From contig JBBAVI010000108.1 in assembly GCA_040397785.1 (NCBI GenBank), positions 1 through 19,217 on the forward strand: a DNA stretch of 19,217 bases. Reading direction: 5' to 3'. This document shows, piece by piece, positions 8,149 through 14,008 of the stretch. A model generated the notes under the pieces. It was given only the letters and a program-made list of their open reading frames with translations. It was not told the origin of the DNA and searched no databases. Source of the stretch: M3007 sp040397785. GTDB lineage: Bacteria; Bacteroidota; Bacteroidia; Chitinophagales; Saprospiraceae. Numbering within the stretch: position 1 is the first letter of the stretch; every line of letters starts with the position of its first letter. A program made the position numbers and the translations under genes.

Positions 8149-9693
8149 ATGAAACGTTTTATCACCACATTATGCCTTGCTTTCTTTTTTTCGCTTCTAT
8201 TAAATGCACAGTCCAATATTCTGTGGCAAAAAGCCCTGGGCGGCAGCATCATTGATTATGCAAGTGCGATTCGTGCTACCAGCGATGGTGGTTATATTGT
8301 AGCGGGCAACTCCCTTTCTAATAATGGCAATGTAAGCGGCAACAACGGCGCTTCCGATTTTTGGGTAATCAAATTGAGTGCTACGGGTGCCGTATTGTGG
8401 CAAAAAACCTTGGGCGGCAGTGCATTCGATGAAGCAAAAGATGTGCAAATCACCGCAGATGGCGGCTATATCGTGTTGGGCAGCAGCAGTTCCACCAATG
8501 GTCAGGTGAGCGGCAACAAAGGCGGCGCGGATTATTGGTTGGTAAAATTAGATGGCAATGGCCTTTTACAATGGCAAAAAACCTACGGTGGCTCGGCCGA
8601 TGAAGATGCACGCGCGATCCAAACGACTTCCGATGGCGGCTATATTTTGGCTGGCACGACATATTCGGTGGATGGTGATGTAAGCGGCAACCACGGCGGC
8701 GGCGATTTTTGGATCGTCAAAACAGACGCCCAAGGAAGTATACAATGGCAAAAAACCTATGGCGGTGTAGCCCAGGATGAGGCATCGGCCCTCCAAATCA
8801 CCCCCGATGGCGGCTATGTTGTAGTTGGTGAAACCCTTTCCTATGAGGGCGATTTGACAGAAAATAAAGGGCTCGACGATTTTTGGGTGATCAAACTGGA
8901 CGCAATCGGCAACCTGCAATGGCAAAAAAGCCTGGGCGGCAGTTCGTACGATTGGGCCCATTCCGTGCAAAACACCCTTGACGGCGGCTATATCGTGGCC
9001 GGTTCAACGTTTTCCAACAATGGAGATGTGAGCGGCAACCACGGCGGATACGATTACTGGGTGGTCAAATTAAGCAGCACCGGCACCTTGTTGTGGCAAA
9101 AAACCCTGGGCGGCAGCGGCACGGATGAAGCCTTTTCCGCGCAGGTGACTGCCGACAATGGTATCGTATTGGCGGGTTATTCGGCTTCCAACAACGGCGA
9201 CGTAAGCAACAACAAAGGCGGCTGGGATTATTGGCTGGTTAAATTGACCGAAAACGGCATTTTACAATGGCAAAAAACCTACGGTGGTAGCGCCAATGAT
9301 GAAGCCAAATGCGTGCTCACCACCGAAGATGGCGGTTATGTTTTGGCAGGCCACACCCGCTCCAACGACGGCGATGTAAGTGGCAACCATGGCAATTTTG
9401 ATTACTGGATTGTCAAACTCAGCACCTTTGTTTCTGGCACCAATGCCCCTGCGGCAAGCATTCAATTAAAAATGACGCCCAATCCGACTAAAAACTATGT
9501 ACAAATCCAGTTTGACGCCCAACATCCGGCCTTGTGGGTGCGCATTCAGGACATACAAGGCCGGGAAATGTGGCAGCAAAAAATAACAGGCAATACGCAG
9601 GTAGAAATCGCATCCTGGCCTGCGGGAATATATGTGGTGACGGCGCAGACGGAGGATGGAGCGGTAGTGGTAAAGGAATTGGTGAAGGAGTAG
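8149..9693 (+). CDS. Secreted protein of seven 58-residue repeats with T9SS sorting domain
   Basis: A 514-residue exported protein. A signal peptide (hydrophobic 8-19, probable cut after LLNA at 20) is followed by seven repeats whose WQK motif falls at residues 26, 84, 142, 200, 258, 316 and 374, exactly 58 apart with no insertion or deletion. Each unit reads roughly WQKxxGGSxxDxA, then TxDGGYIxAG, GDVSGNxG and DxWxVKL. This is a beta-strand-rich pattern, and seven units suggest a seven-bladed propeller. Residues about 437-514 (LKMTPNPTKNY, then IQDIQGREMW, then PAGIYVV and VVKELVKE) form a T9SS type A sorting domain. Ligand and function are unknown. The gene has its own upstream promoter and no same-strand partner closer than 149 bp downstream. 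Confidence 0.88.
   Translation: MKRFITTLCLAFFFSLLLNAQSNILWQKALGGSIIDYASAIRATSDGGYIVAGNSLSNNGNVSGNNGASDFWVIKLSATGAVLWQKTLGGSAFDEAKDVQITADGGYIVLGSSSSTNGQVSGNKGGADYWLVKLDGNGLLQWQKTYGGSADEDARAIQTTSDGGYILAGTTYSVDGDVSGNHGGGDFWIVKTDAQGSIQWQKTYGGVAQDEASALQITPDGGYVVVGETLSYEGDLTENKGLDDFWVIKLDAIGNLQWQKSLGGSSYDWAHSVQNTLDGGYIVAGSTFSNNGDVSGNHGGYDYWVVKLSSTGTLLWQKTLGGSGTDEAFSAQVTADNGIVLAGYSASNNGDVSNNKGGWDYWLVKLTENGILQWQKTYGGSANDEAKCVLTTEDGGYVLAGHTRSNDGDVSGNHGNFDYWIVKLSTFVSGTNAPAASIQLKMTPNPTKNYVQIQFDAQHPALWVRIQDIQGREMWQQKITGNTQVEIASWPAGIYVVTAQTEDGAVVVKELVKE
8224..9441 (+). repeat. Seven tandem 174-bp coding repeats
   Basis: Seven consecutive 174-bp units start at Trp codons 8224, 8398, 8572, 8746, 8920, 9094 and 9268. 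Conserved stretches such as TGGCAAAAAACC recur in units 2-4, 6 and 7, and close variants in the rest. The lack of any length change argues for structural constraint, recent amplification or gene conversion. Confidence 0.85.
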
Positions 9694-9702
9694 GGCGATG
9701 GT

Positions 9703-9841
9703 ATAGCCAACACTAAGTGGTTATGAAAACGGCTTGATTCTTAGAGCCTGTAAAAAATATAATTTTTTACAGGCTCTAATCCATTGAAAATCATTTTTTT
9801 ATCCATCCATCCTTCAAATCCGTTTAAATCTTGGTATAAAA
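9703..9841 (+). repeat. Direct repeat A, copy 1 (ends at the WD40 gene ATG)
   Basis: This segment matches 13063-13166. It runs from ATAGCCAAC through GTGGTTATGAAAACGGC (9717-9733), then TCCATTGAAAATCA, TTATCCATCCATCCTTCAAA and TTTAAATC, and ends in GGTATAAAA directly before the ATG at 9842. Relative to copy 2 it carries an extra palindrome (9741-9779). Both copies end exactly at a start codon, though the following genes are unrelated. It could be a mobile promoter/leader, a recombination footprint or part of a larger dispersed repeat. Confidence 0.75.
9741..9779. repeat. 39-bp perfect palindrome, short relative of the foldback element
   Basis: The arms TTAGAGCCTGTAAAAAA (9741-9757) and its exact complement (9763-9779) flank the 5-nt centre TATAA. 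The ends GAGCCTRTAAAAA match those of the 163-bp element at 4828-4990, so it looks like an internally deleted version. It interrupts repeat A, absent from the second copy at 13101. The flanking TA on each side is consistent with a TA target duplication. It could also serve as a terminator hairpin for the upstream gene. Confidence 0.7.
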
Positions 9842-10813
9842 ATGAAACACACACTGTTCTTGCTTTTTGTGATGCTGATTTTGGGATGCAGTCTAACACA
9901 AAAAAAACCAAGCAGAACCTTAGAACGTGAAGATTGGTGGTTATGGACGGTAAGTTGGCATCCGAATAAAGACCAAGTCGTCGTTGGTGGAACGCAAGAC
10001 ACGCTACGACTATTTTCAACGACAAATTATCAACTTCTTAATAATTACTTGTTTGAAGGAACGATTACGAAAGTCAAATGGCACCCCACCAAGCATAAGT
10101 TGGCGATTTCAATGCAAGGTGAAAAATCAAAGACGTCCATCTTTGATCTTGATTCAAATAAAAGAATTACCCTAGACAGTATCAATGATTTTGGAGCAAG
10201 GGCAATTAGTTGGAATAAAAAGGGTAAAATATTAGCAGTCGGCGACTATGATGGATTTATTACATTCTTTGATGAGGATGGAAAAAGGATAAAAAAGATT
10301 TCAACAAACCAGAAAAGTATAATTGGATTAGATTGGCATCCAACAAAGGATTTGGTCGTAGCAGTAGGTGATAAAATATCGATCTATGACTTTAATACGA
10401 ATGCTATTTATCCTATTGAAGATCGAAAAGAAGCGGTATTAATGCTTTGTGTGGCATGGCATCCATCGGGCAATTTTTTTGTCACAGGGGATTATGGCGA
10501 TTTTGATAAAAACCATCCACCCTTGTTACAATTTTGGTCTTTTGAAGGAAAAAACATAAAAACGATTAAGCATAGTACATCCGAATTTAGAGATTTGAAA
10601 TGGTCGGAAGATGGAACTTTGTTGGCAACTGCAAGTGAAAAAATTAGACTTTGGGATAAACAAGGGAATTTGATTTCAGAAAAATCATCCCCGGACTTGC
10701 TTTGGGGCGTTGATTGGAATAAAGCAGGTAGCAAATTGATCACTTCTGATAAAAAAGGTTCAATTGTGGTATGGGATAAGCAGTTAAACAAATTAAATGA
10801 AATGAGATATTGA
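9842..10813 (+). CDS. Lipoprotein with seven WD40-like repeats
   Basis: A 323-residue predicted lipoprotein. A short hydrophobic N-terminus ends in the lipobox LILGC, with the lipidated Cys at 16. The mature part contains seven WD40-like units, each with a WHP/WN/WS element. They begin at about WTVSWHP, KVKWHP, AISWNKKG, GLDWHP, CVAWHPSG, DLKWSEDG and GVDWNKAG, most closing on IFD, LWD or VWD. Seven units would make one complete propeller. Such proteins are scaffolds, and no partner or function can be named. Base and codon use are visibly AT-richer than in the T9SS gene upstream. The ATG immediately follows repeat A. No same-strand neighbour closer than about 190 bp downstream. Confidence 0.8.
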   Translation: MKHTLFLLFVMLILGCSLTQKKPSRTLEREDWWLWTVSWHPNKDQVVVGGTQDTLRLFSTTNYQLLNNYLFEGTITKVKWHPTKHKLAISMQGEKSKTSIFDLDSNKRITLDSINDFGARAISWNKKGKILAVGDYDGFITFFDEDGKRIKKISTNQKSIIGLDWHPTKDLVVAVGDKISIYDFNTNAIYPIEDRKEAVLMLCVAWHPSGNFFVTGDYGDFDKNHPPLLQFWSFEGKNIKTIKHSTSEFRDLKWSEDGTLLATASEKIRLWDKQGNLISEKSSPDLLWGVDWNKAGSKLITSDKKGSIVVWDKQLNKLNEMRY

Positions 10814-11005
10814 GGTGGATGTCTATAGCAACGGTTTGCGGCCCATGTTGTTTTGGCAAAATAACAGTCCAGTAACGCATAAAAACGCAGTATTTTGTCG
10901 TACCCTTTGGATTGATCGGAGGAACAGTTTTGAAAGTAAAACAATTGAATTATGTTCGCAGTCATTACAACCAATAATACTGCGAAACAAAAACGTCAAA
11001 AAAAG

Positions 11006-11584
11006 ATGCAAGAAAAACTCCTGAATTACTTTTTAAAAATTATGCCGCTTTCAAAGGTAGAGATTGAAGCAATTGTTGAAACCATGAGCATCAAGCATTA
11101 TAAAAAGGGAGCGATTTTACTCAAAGAAGGACAAATTGCAACGGAAGTGTATTTTGTTTTAGAAGGTTGCGTGCGACAATATTTTTTAATTGACGGTGAT
11201 GAAAAAACAAATAACTTTTTCACGGAAGAGCAATGGGTTATTTCCATGAATAGTTTTAGTCAGAACAAGCCTTCCAACCATTTTTTAGATTGCTGTATGG
11301 ATTGCACATTGGTGGTTGGAAATAGAGAAAAGGAAGAAAATCTTTACAAAAAATTTCCAAAATTTGAAACGGTCTCAAGAAAAGTTATGGAAAAGGTGTT
11401 TGCGGAACAACAAGAAATAATGTCAACTTACACGACTGATACACCAGAGCAACGTTATTTAAAATTGCTAAAATCAAGGCCTGATTTGTTTCAAAAGTTA
11501 CCCCAATACCAAATAGCAAGTTATATTGGTGTAAAACCCGAATCCTTGAGTAGAATTCGGAAAAGAATTGCCGAGTACAAGTAG
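11006..11584 (+). CDS. Crp/Fnr-family transcriptional regulator
   Basis: A 192-residue protein with a cyclic-nucleotide-binding-like jelly roll at about 20-110 (HYKKGAILLKEGQIATEVYFV then GCVRQYF) and a C-terminal winged helix-turn-helix at about 163-190 (QIASYIGVKPESLSRIRKRI). Length and layout match the many short Crp/Fnr-like regulators of Bacteroidota. Their cyclic-nucleotide site is usually degenerate, so the effector is unknown; no iron-sulphur cysteine cluster is evident. The frame is open from an ATG at 10952, adding 18 basic residues, but the ATG at 11006 follows a purine-rich stretch and gives the family's usual length. It is tail-to-tail with the dehydrogenase gene with only 12 bp between, which may be a regulator/target pair, though this is inference. 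Confidence 0.85.
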   Translation: MQEKLLNYFLKIMPLSKVEIEAIVETMSIKHYKKGAILLKEGQIATEVYFVLEGCVRQYFLIDGDEKTNNFFTEEQWVISMNSFSQNKPSNHFLDCCMDCTLVVGNREKEENLYKKFPKFETVSRKVMEKVFAEQQEIMSTYTTDTPEQRYLKLLKSRPDLFQKLPQYQIASYIGVKPESLSRIRKRIAEYK

Positions 11585-11596
11585 ATTATGCCTGTT

Positions 11597-12553
11597 TTAA
11601 GTAATTTCTATGGCCACATTGCCTTTTTTATGTCCTTTTTCAACATACGCATGTGCATCTGCAATTTGCTCCAACCTAAAGGTTTTGTCGATAACTGGCT
11701 TAAATTTTCCGTCCTCAATCAATTTTTTCAAGAATTCAATATCCGCTGCGGTGTGTTTTATTACACCAGTCAACACTTTTATATTGCTTGTCATTGAAAT
11801 CCAAAGCGAACTTAACATTTCAGAGATACCTGCTGCGCTCAAAATCATGATCCCCTTTTTGTTCACAGATTTTAAACTTCCAAACACAGATATCGTTTTA
11901 ACGGTGTCAAAAATCACATCATACGTTTCTCCGTTTTTAGTAAAATCCTCTTTTGTATAATCAATTACGTGGTCTGCCCCGATGGATTTTACCAAAGCGA
12001 TATTGGCCGTGCTACAAACTCCGGTAACATTTGCACCAAAAGACTTTGCTAATTGTACGGCAGCTGTACCCACAGCGCCTGACGCACCAATAATTAGGAC
12101 TTTTTGACCTGGACTAATCGCAGCGAGTTTGATAAAATGCAAGGCGGTAGTTCCGCCAAAAGGAATTACTGCCGCTTCCATATCTGTAATACCACTCGGT
12201 TTTTGCGCGATTGTCTCGTTTTCATCAAAACATTTATACGCCGCATAGGCACCAAATTTCAAGTCTGTATGGCCAAATATTTGGTCTCCAACCTTGAAAC
12301 GTGTTACTTCTTTACCGACACTTTCAATTTCCCCTGAAAAAACACTTCCGAGTATAGGAATGCTTGGTTTAATCAGTCCGAATATAAACCTTACCGCAAA
12401 TGGATCGGCTTTTCTGAGGCGCACATCACCCGAATTGACAGCCGAGGCTCTAATCCTTACCAGAATTTCATGGTGTTGGGGAATTGGCTTTTCTACTTCT
12501 TTAAGTTGAAGCACCGCTGGGGGACCGTATTGTTGATAAATCGCAGCTTTCAT
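11597..12553 (-). CDS. NAD(P)-dependent medium-chain dehydrogenase, zinc-free quinone-oxidoreductase type
   Basis: A 318-residue medium-chain dehydrogenase/reductase. The N-terminal GroES-like domain (about 1-115) has PQHHEILVRIRASAVNSGDV and VFSGEIESVGKEV. The Rossmann domain carries the nucleotide-binding loop GASGAVGTAAVQLA (156-169) and CSTAN. The catalytic-zinc and structural-zinc cysteines of classical alcohol dehydrogenases are absent, which places it with zinc-free quinone oxidoreductases and enone reductases. It probably reduces quinones or activated alkenes with NADPH; the substrate is unknown. The frame opens at an ATG at 12586, but the typical family start MKAAIYQQYG is at 12553. 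A TACTTTTG box at 12591-12598 would start transcription near 12584, supporting the later ATG. Tail-to-tail with the Crp/Fnr gene. Confidence 0.88.
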   Translation of the reverse strand: MKAAIYQQYGPPAVLQLKEVEKPIPQHHEILVRIRASAVNSGDVRLRKADPFAVRFIFGLIKPSIPILGSVFSGEIESVGKEVTRFKVGDQIFGHTDLKFGAYAAYKCFDENETIAQKPSGITDMEAAVIPFGGTTALHFIKLAAISPGQKVLIIGASGAVGTAAVQLAKSFGANVTGVCSTANIALVKSIGADHVIDYTKEDFTKNGETYDVIFDTVKTISVFGSLKSVNKKGIMILSAAGISEMLSSLWISMTSNIKVLTGVIKHTAADIEFLKKLIEDGKFKPVIDKTFRLEQIADAHAYVEKGHKKGNVAIEIT

Positions 12554-12590
12554 TTTTGTTTGTTTAACAGACTTGAATTTTTTCATGGGA

Positions 12591-12598
12591 CAAAAGTA
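12591..12598 (-). promoter_or_regulatory. -7 box of the dehydrogenase gene
   Basis: TACTTTTG on the minus strand, an exact TAnnTTTG match. Transcription would begin near 12584, about 31 nt before the ATG at 12553. That excludes the upstream ATG at 12586 as a well-placed start. No -33 TTTG is seen at the proper distance. Confidence 0.4.
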
Positions 12599-12842
12599 GA
12601 GGCTGTATGCTGGGTGTTCATTGACTTTGGTTAAGAAAGGTACTGATAGAGAAAAATTAATTCATTACGGGCAGACAATTTGGAGATTAATCTTTCCATT
12701 CCGGCAGCACGATGCCATGAACTGACAGGAGACCGTAAAGGAGAATTAGCAGTTGATATTTCAAAGTGACCGCCCACCTTGTTTTTGGCATCGGATCTTT
12801 CCTTTAACAAAACCTGAATAGATAAAACAAAGGGAATCAACC

Positions 12843-12903
12843 TAAATTTGGTTACATTTCACTCCAATTGAATATTTCTTTATACTTTTATTACAAATTG
12901 TTC
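12843..12903 (+). repeat. Direct repeat B, copy 1
   Basis: It matches 13492-13551. The best-conserved core is TTTCACTCCAATTGAAT, then ACTTTTATTAC and AATTGTTC, with one single-base length difference and scattered substitutions. No gene follows this copy directly; repeat A copy 2 begins 160 bp downstream. Confidence 0.6.
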
Positions 12904-13062
12904 CACCAACTGGGGATATTCAGAACAGTTTGTCACCATTCTGAACATTCCTAGAAAGCCCTTCCAGATCCTGCTGGCCGGGCTTATCCTTTAACTTGCG
13001 CACTTAAAATGCTTCCGAACAACCGGAAAGTTCGGCGTAATTTTACCAAACGAACTGCACAC

Positions 13063-13166
13063 ATAGCCAACGCAAAGTGGTTATGAAAACGGCCGGCTTC
13101 TAGTCCATTGAAAATCAACTTTTCTTATCCATCCATCCTTCAAATCCATTTAAATCTGGGTATAAA
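13063..13166 (+). repeat. Direct repeat A, copy 2 (ends at the small membrane protein ATG)
   Basis: The second copy of the segment at 9703-9841, lacking the palindrome. At the corresponding point it reads TTCTAGTCCATTG. The right part again contains ATCCATCCATCCTTCAAATC and ends in GGTATAAA directly before the ATG at 13167. It is about 104 bp long; most differences are single substitutions. Confidence 0.75.
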
Positions 13167-13469
13167 ATGGCTAATAAAACGTCGCAACACATTTTAGCAA
13201 CAGCCGCTAATTTGCTTGGATTTTGTCTATTTATCATCACCTCCCTGCATTTGACGACTAAAACGGAAAACACGCTCATCGACGAGTTTACTTCCATTGT
13301 TGCGCTGCTCCTGACCGTTTCTTCGGTGCTTTCCTTTGTATCGATTCGGACAGAAAACCCCAGTCGCGAATTTGTACTTGAACAAATTGCTGACTACTTG
13401 TTTATAGCGGCTCTCGTTGGCGTTTTTGGCATTATTTTGTTTATGGTTATTCACTTTTGGAATAAATAA
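13167..13469 (+). CDS. Small three-helix membrane protein, unknown
   Basis: A 100-residue hydrophobic protein with three predicted membrane helices, at about 9-28 (ILATAANLLGFCLFIITSLH), 38-60 (FTSIVALLLTVSSVLSFVSI) and 77-97 (ADYLFIAALVGVFGIILFMVI). A short loop (TENPSREFVLEQ) joins the last two. It looks like a conserved hypothetical inner-membrane protein, but I cannot give the family a name or function. The ATG lies directly after repeat A copy 2, as does that of the WD40-like lipoprotein gene. It is AT-rich and stands alone, with repeat B copy 2 beginning 22 bp after its stop. Confidence 0.7.
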   Translation: MANKTSQHILATAANLLGFCLFIITSLHLTTKTENTLIDEFTSIVALLLTVSSVLSFVSIRTENPSREFVLEQIADYLFIAALVGVFGIILFMVIHFWNK

Positions 13470-13491
13470 AAGATTACACCCCCTGCCAAAG

Positions 13492-13551
13492 TAAATTAGA
13501 CTGCTTTTCACTCCAATTGAATGCTTTTTGAACTTTTATTACGAATTGTTC
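13492..13551 (+). repeat. Direct repeat B, copy 2
   Basis: The second copy of 12843-12903. It lies between the small membrane protein gene and the short NTF2-like ORF, ending 28 bp before that ORF's ATG. It may hold the promoter of that ORF, but no consensus -33/-7 pair is visible in it. Confidence 0.6.
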
Positions 13552-13579
13552 ACAAAAGAAAAATTACGATCCTTGACGA

Positions 13580-13795
13580 ATGAAAGATCTGTTCCCATTC
13601 TATGCTATCGGACATTTTATAAACGAGCCGACCAACCGAACTGAATTTGAAATAAGTTTGGTAAAGAGAAACCGTAGTTTTATTGTTTGGGATGTAGATT
13701 TTGATGTGAAAGGTGTAGGAGTAATCAAAACCACGGAAATATGTATTCAAGATTGGGAAGAAGGTAAAATCGTTAAGGAACGATTCTTTGCTTAA
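13580..13795 (+). CDS. Short NTF2/SnoaL-like ORF, possibly a gene remnant
   Basis: A 71-residue frame whose C-terminal half (VWDVDFDVKGVGVIKTTEI, then IQDWEEGKIVKERFFA) resembles the last strands of NTF2-like/SnoaL-like cone proteins. Those usually end in an acidic EGKIV-ERFF segment and are about 110-140 residues long. The N-terminal helices of the fold are missing, and an in-frame TGA two codons before the ATG prevents extension. It is therefore either a very short family member or the tail of a truncated gene. Repeat B copy 2 lies just upstream, consistent with a rearrangement there. Hairpins downstream could end its transcript. The family assignment rests on pattern only. Confidence 0.5.
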   Translation: MKDLFPFYAIGHFINEPTNRTEFEISLVKRNRSFIVWDVDFDVKGVGVIKTTEICIQDWEEGKIVKERFFA

Positions 13796-13842
13796 ACCAA
13801 ACTACGATGACTCAAAATTTGGTTCATTACAGGAATTTCAAG

Positions 13843-13876
13843 CGGTTTGGGCAATACACTTGCTCAAACCGTTATT
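13843..13876 (+). terminator. Hairpin terminator downstream of the NTF2-like ORF
   Basis: CGGTTTGGGCAA (13843-13854) pairs with TTGCTCAAACCG (13860-13871) with one mismatch around the loop TACAC. It is followed by TTATT, a weak T-run. A second, shorter stem (CAGCGCTCA at 13883-13891 with TGAGTGCTG at 13901-13909, one mismatch) follows immediately and ends in TCTTTC. Together they can stop rightward transcription before it enters the glutaminase gene antisense. Confidence 0.55.
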
Positions 13877-13939
13877 GACAATCAGCGCTCAGCATGACAA
13901 TGAGTGCTGTCTTTCAGGCGGCGTTTAGTAAATTTGCAT

Positions 13940-13981
13940 AAAAAAGGCGCGTTCGGTACAACTTCCTTGTACCAAACGCGC
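13940..13981 (-). terminator. Rho-independent terminator of the glutaminase gene
   Basis: GCGCGTTCGGTACAA (13947-13961) and TTGTACCAAACGCGC (13967-13981) form a 15-bp stem with one mismatch and a 5-nt loop. On the minus strand the stem is followed by CTTTTTT (six T, 13945 down to 13940). It starts 27 bp after the glutaminase stop. Stem and T-run are canonical. Confidence 0.9.
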
Positions 13982-14008
13982 ACTTGCTGTTTTAAAACTT
14001 CTCCATCT

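Larger units (their letters stand above)
12587..13166. other. 580-bp stretch without a credible gene
   Basis: This gap separates the dehydrogenase from the small membrane protein gene. It holds the dehydrogenase -7 box (12591-12598), repeat B copy 1 (12843-12903), a small hairpin CCGAAC/GTTCGG (13015-13035) and repeat A copy 2 (13063-13166). A 69-codon minus-strand frame (12631-12840) resembles no known protein. Between 12904 and 13062 several frames are open with few stops, so a decayed gene is possible, but none is recognisable. Confidence 0.6.

Noticed and set aside
8224..9441. CRISPR array or other DNA-level tandem repeat
   Set aside because: The 174-bp period is in frame and encodes a regular protein repeat within a signal-peptide and sorting-domain protein.
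9741..10025. 94-codon minus-strand frame sharing NGFEGWMDKK with another frame at 13115-13297
   Set aside because: The shared peptide is simply the reverse-strand reading of repeat A. It also overlaps the lipoprotein signal sequence, so it is a repeat artefact rather than a protein family.
12631..12840. 69-codon minus-strand frame in the gap after the dehydrogenase
   Set aside because: No family resemblance, no promoter box and no neighbouring operon; kept only as part of the unassigned stretch.
12904..13062. Possible decayed transposase, open in several frames with two in-frame stops
   Set aside because: No transposase motif could be identified with confidence; a translated search would be decisive.
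9703..13166. Integron-type gene cassettes with attC sites, considered because repeats precede small genes
   Set aside because: Repeat A ends do not fit the RYYYAAC/GTTRRRY core sites, the sequence does not fold as an attC, and no integrase is present.
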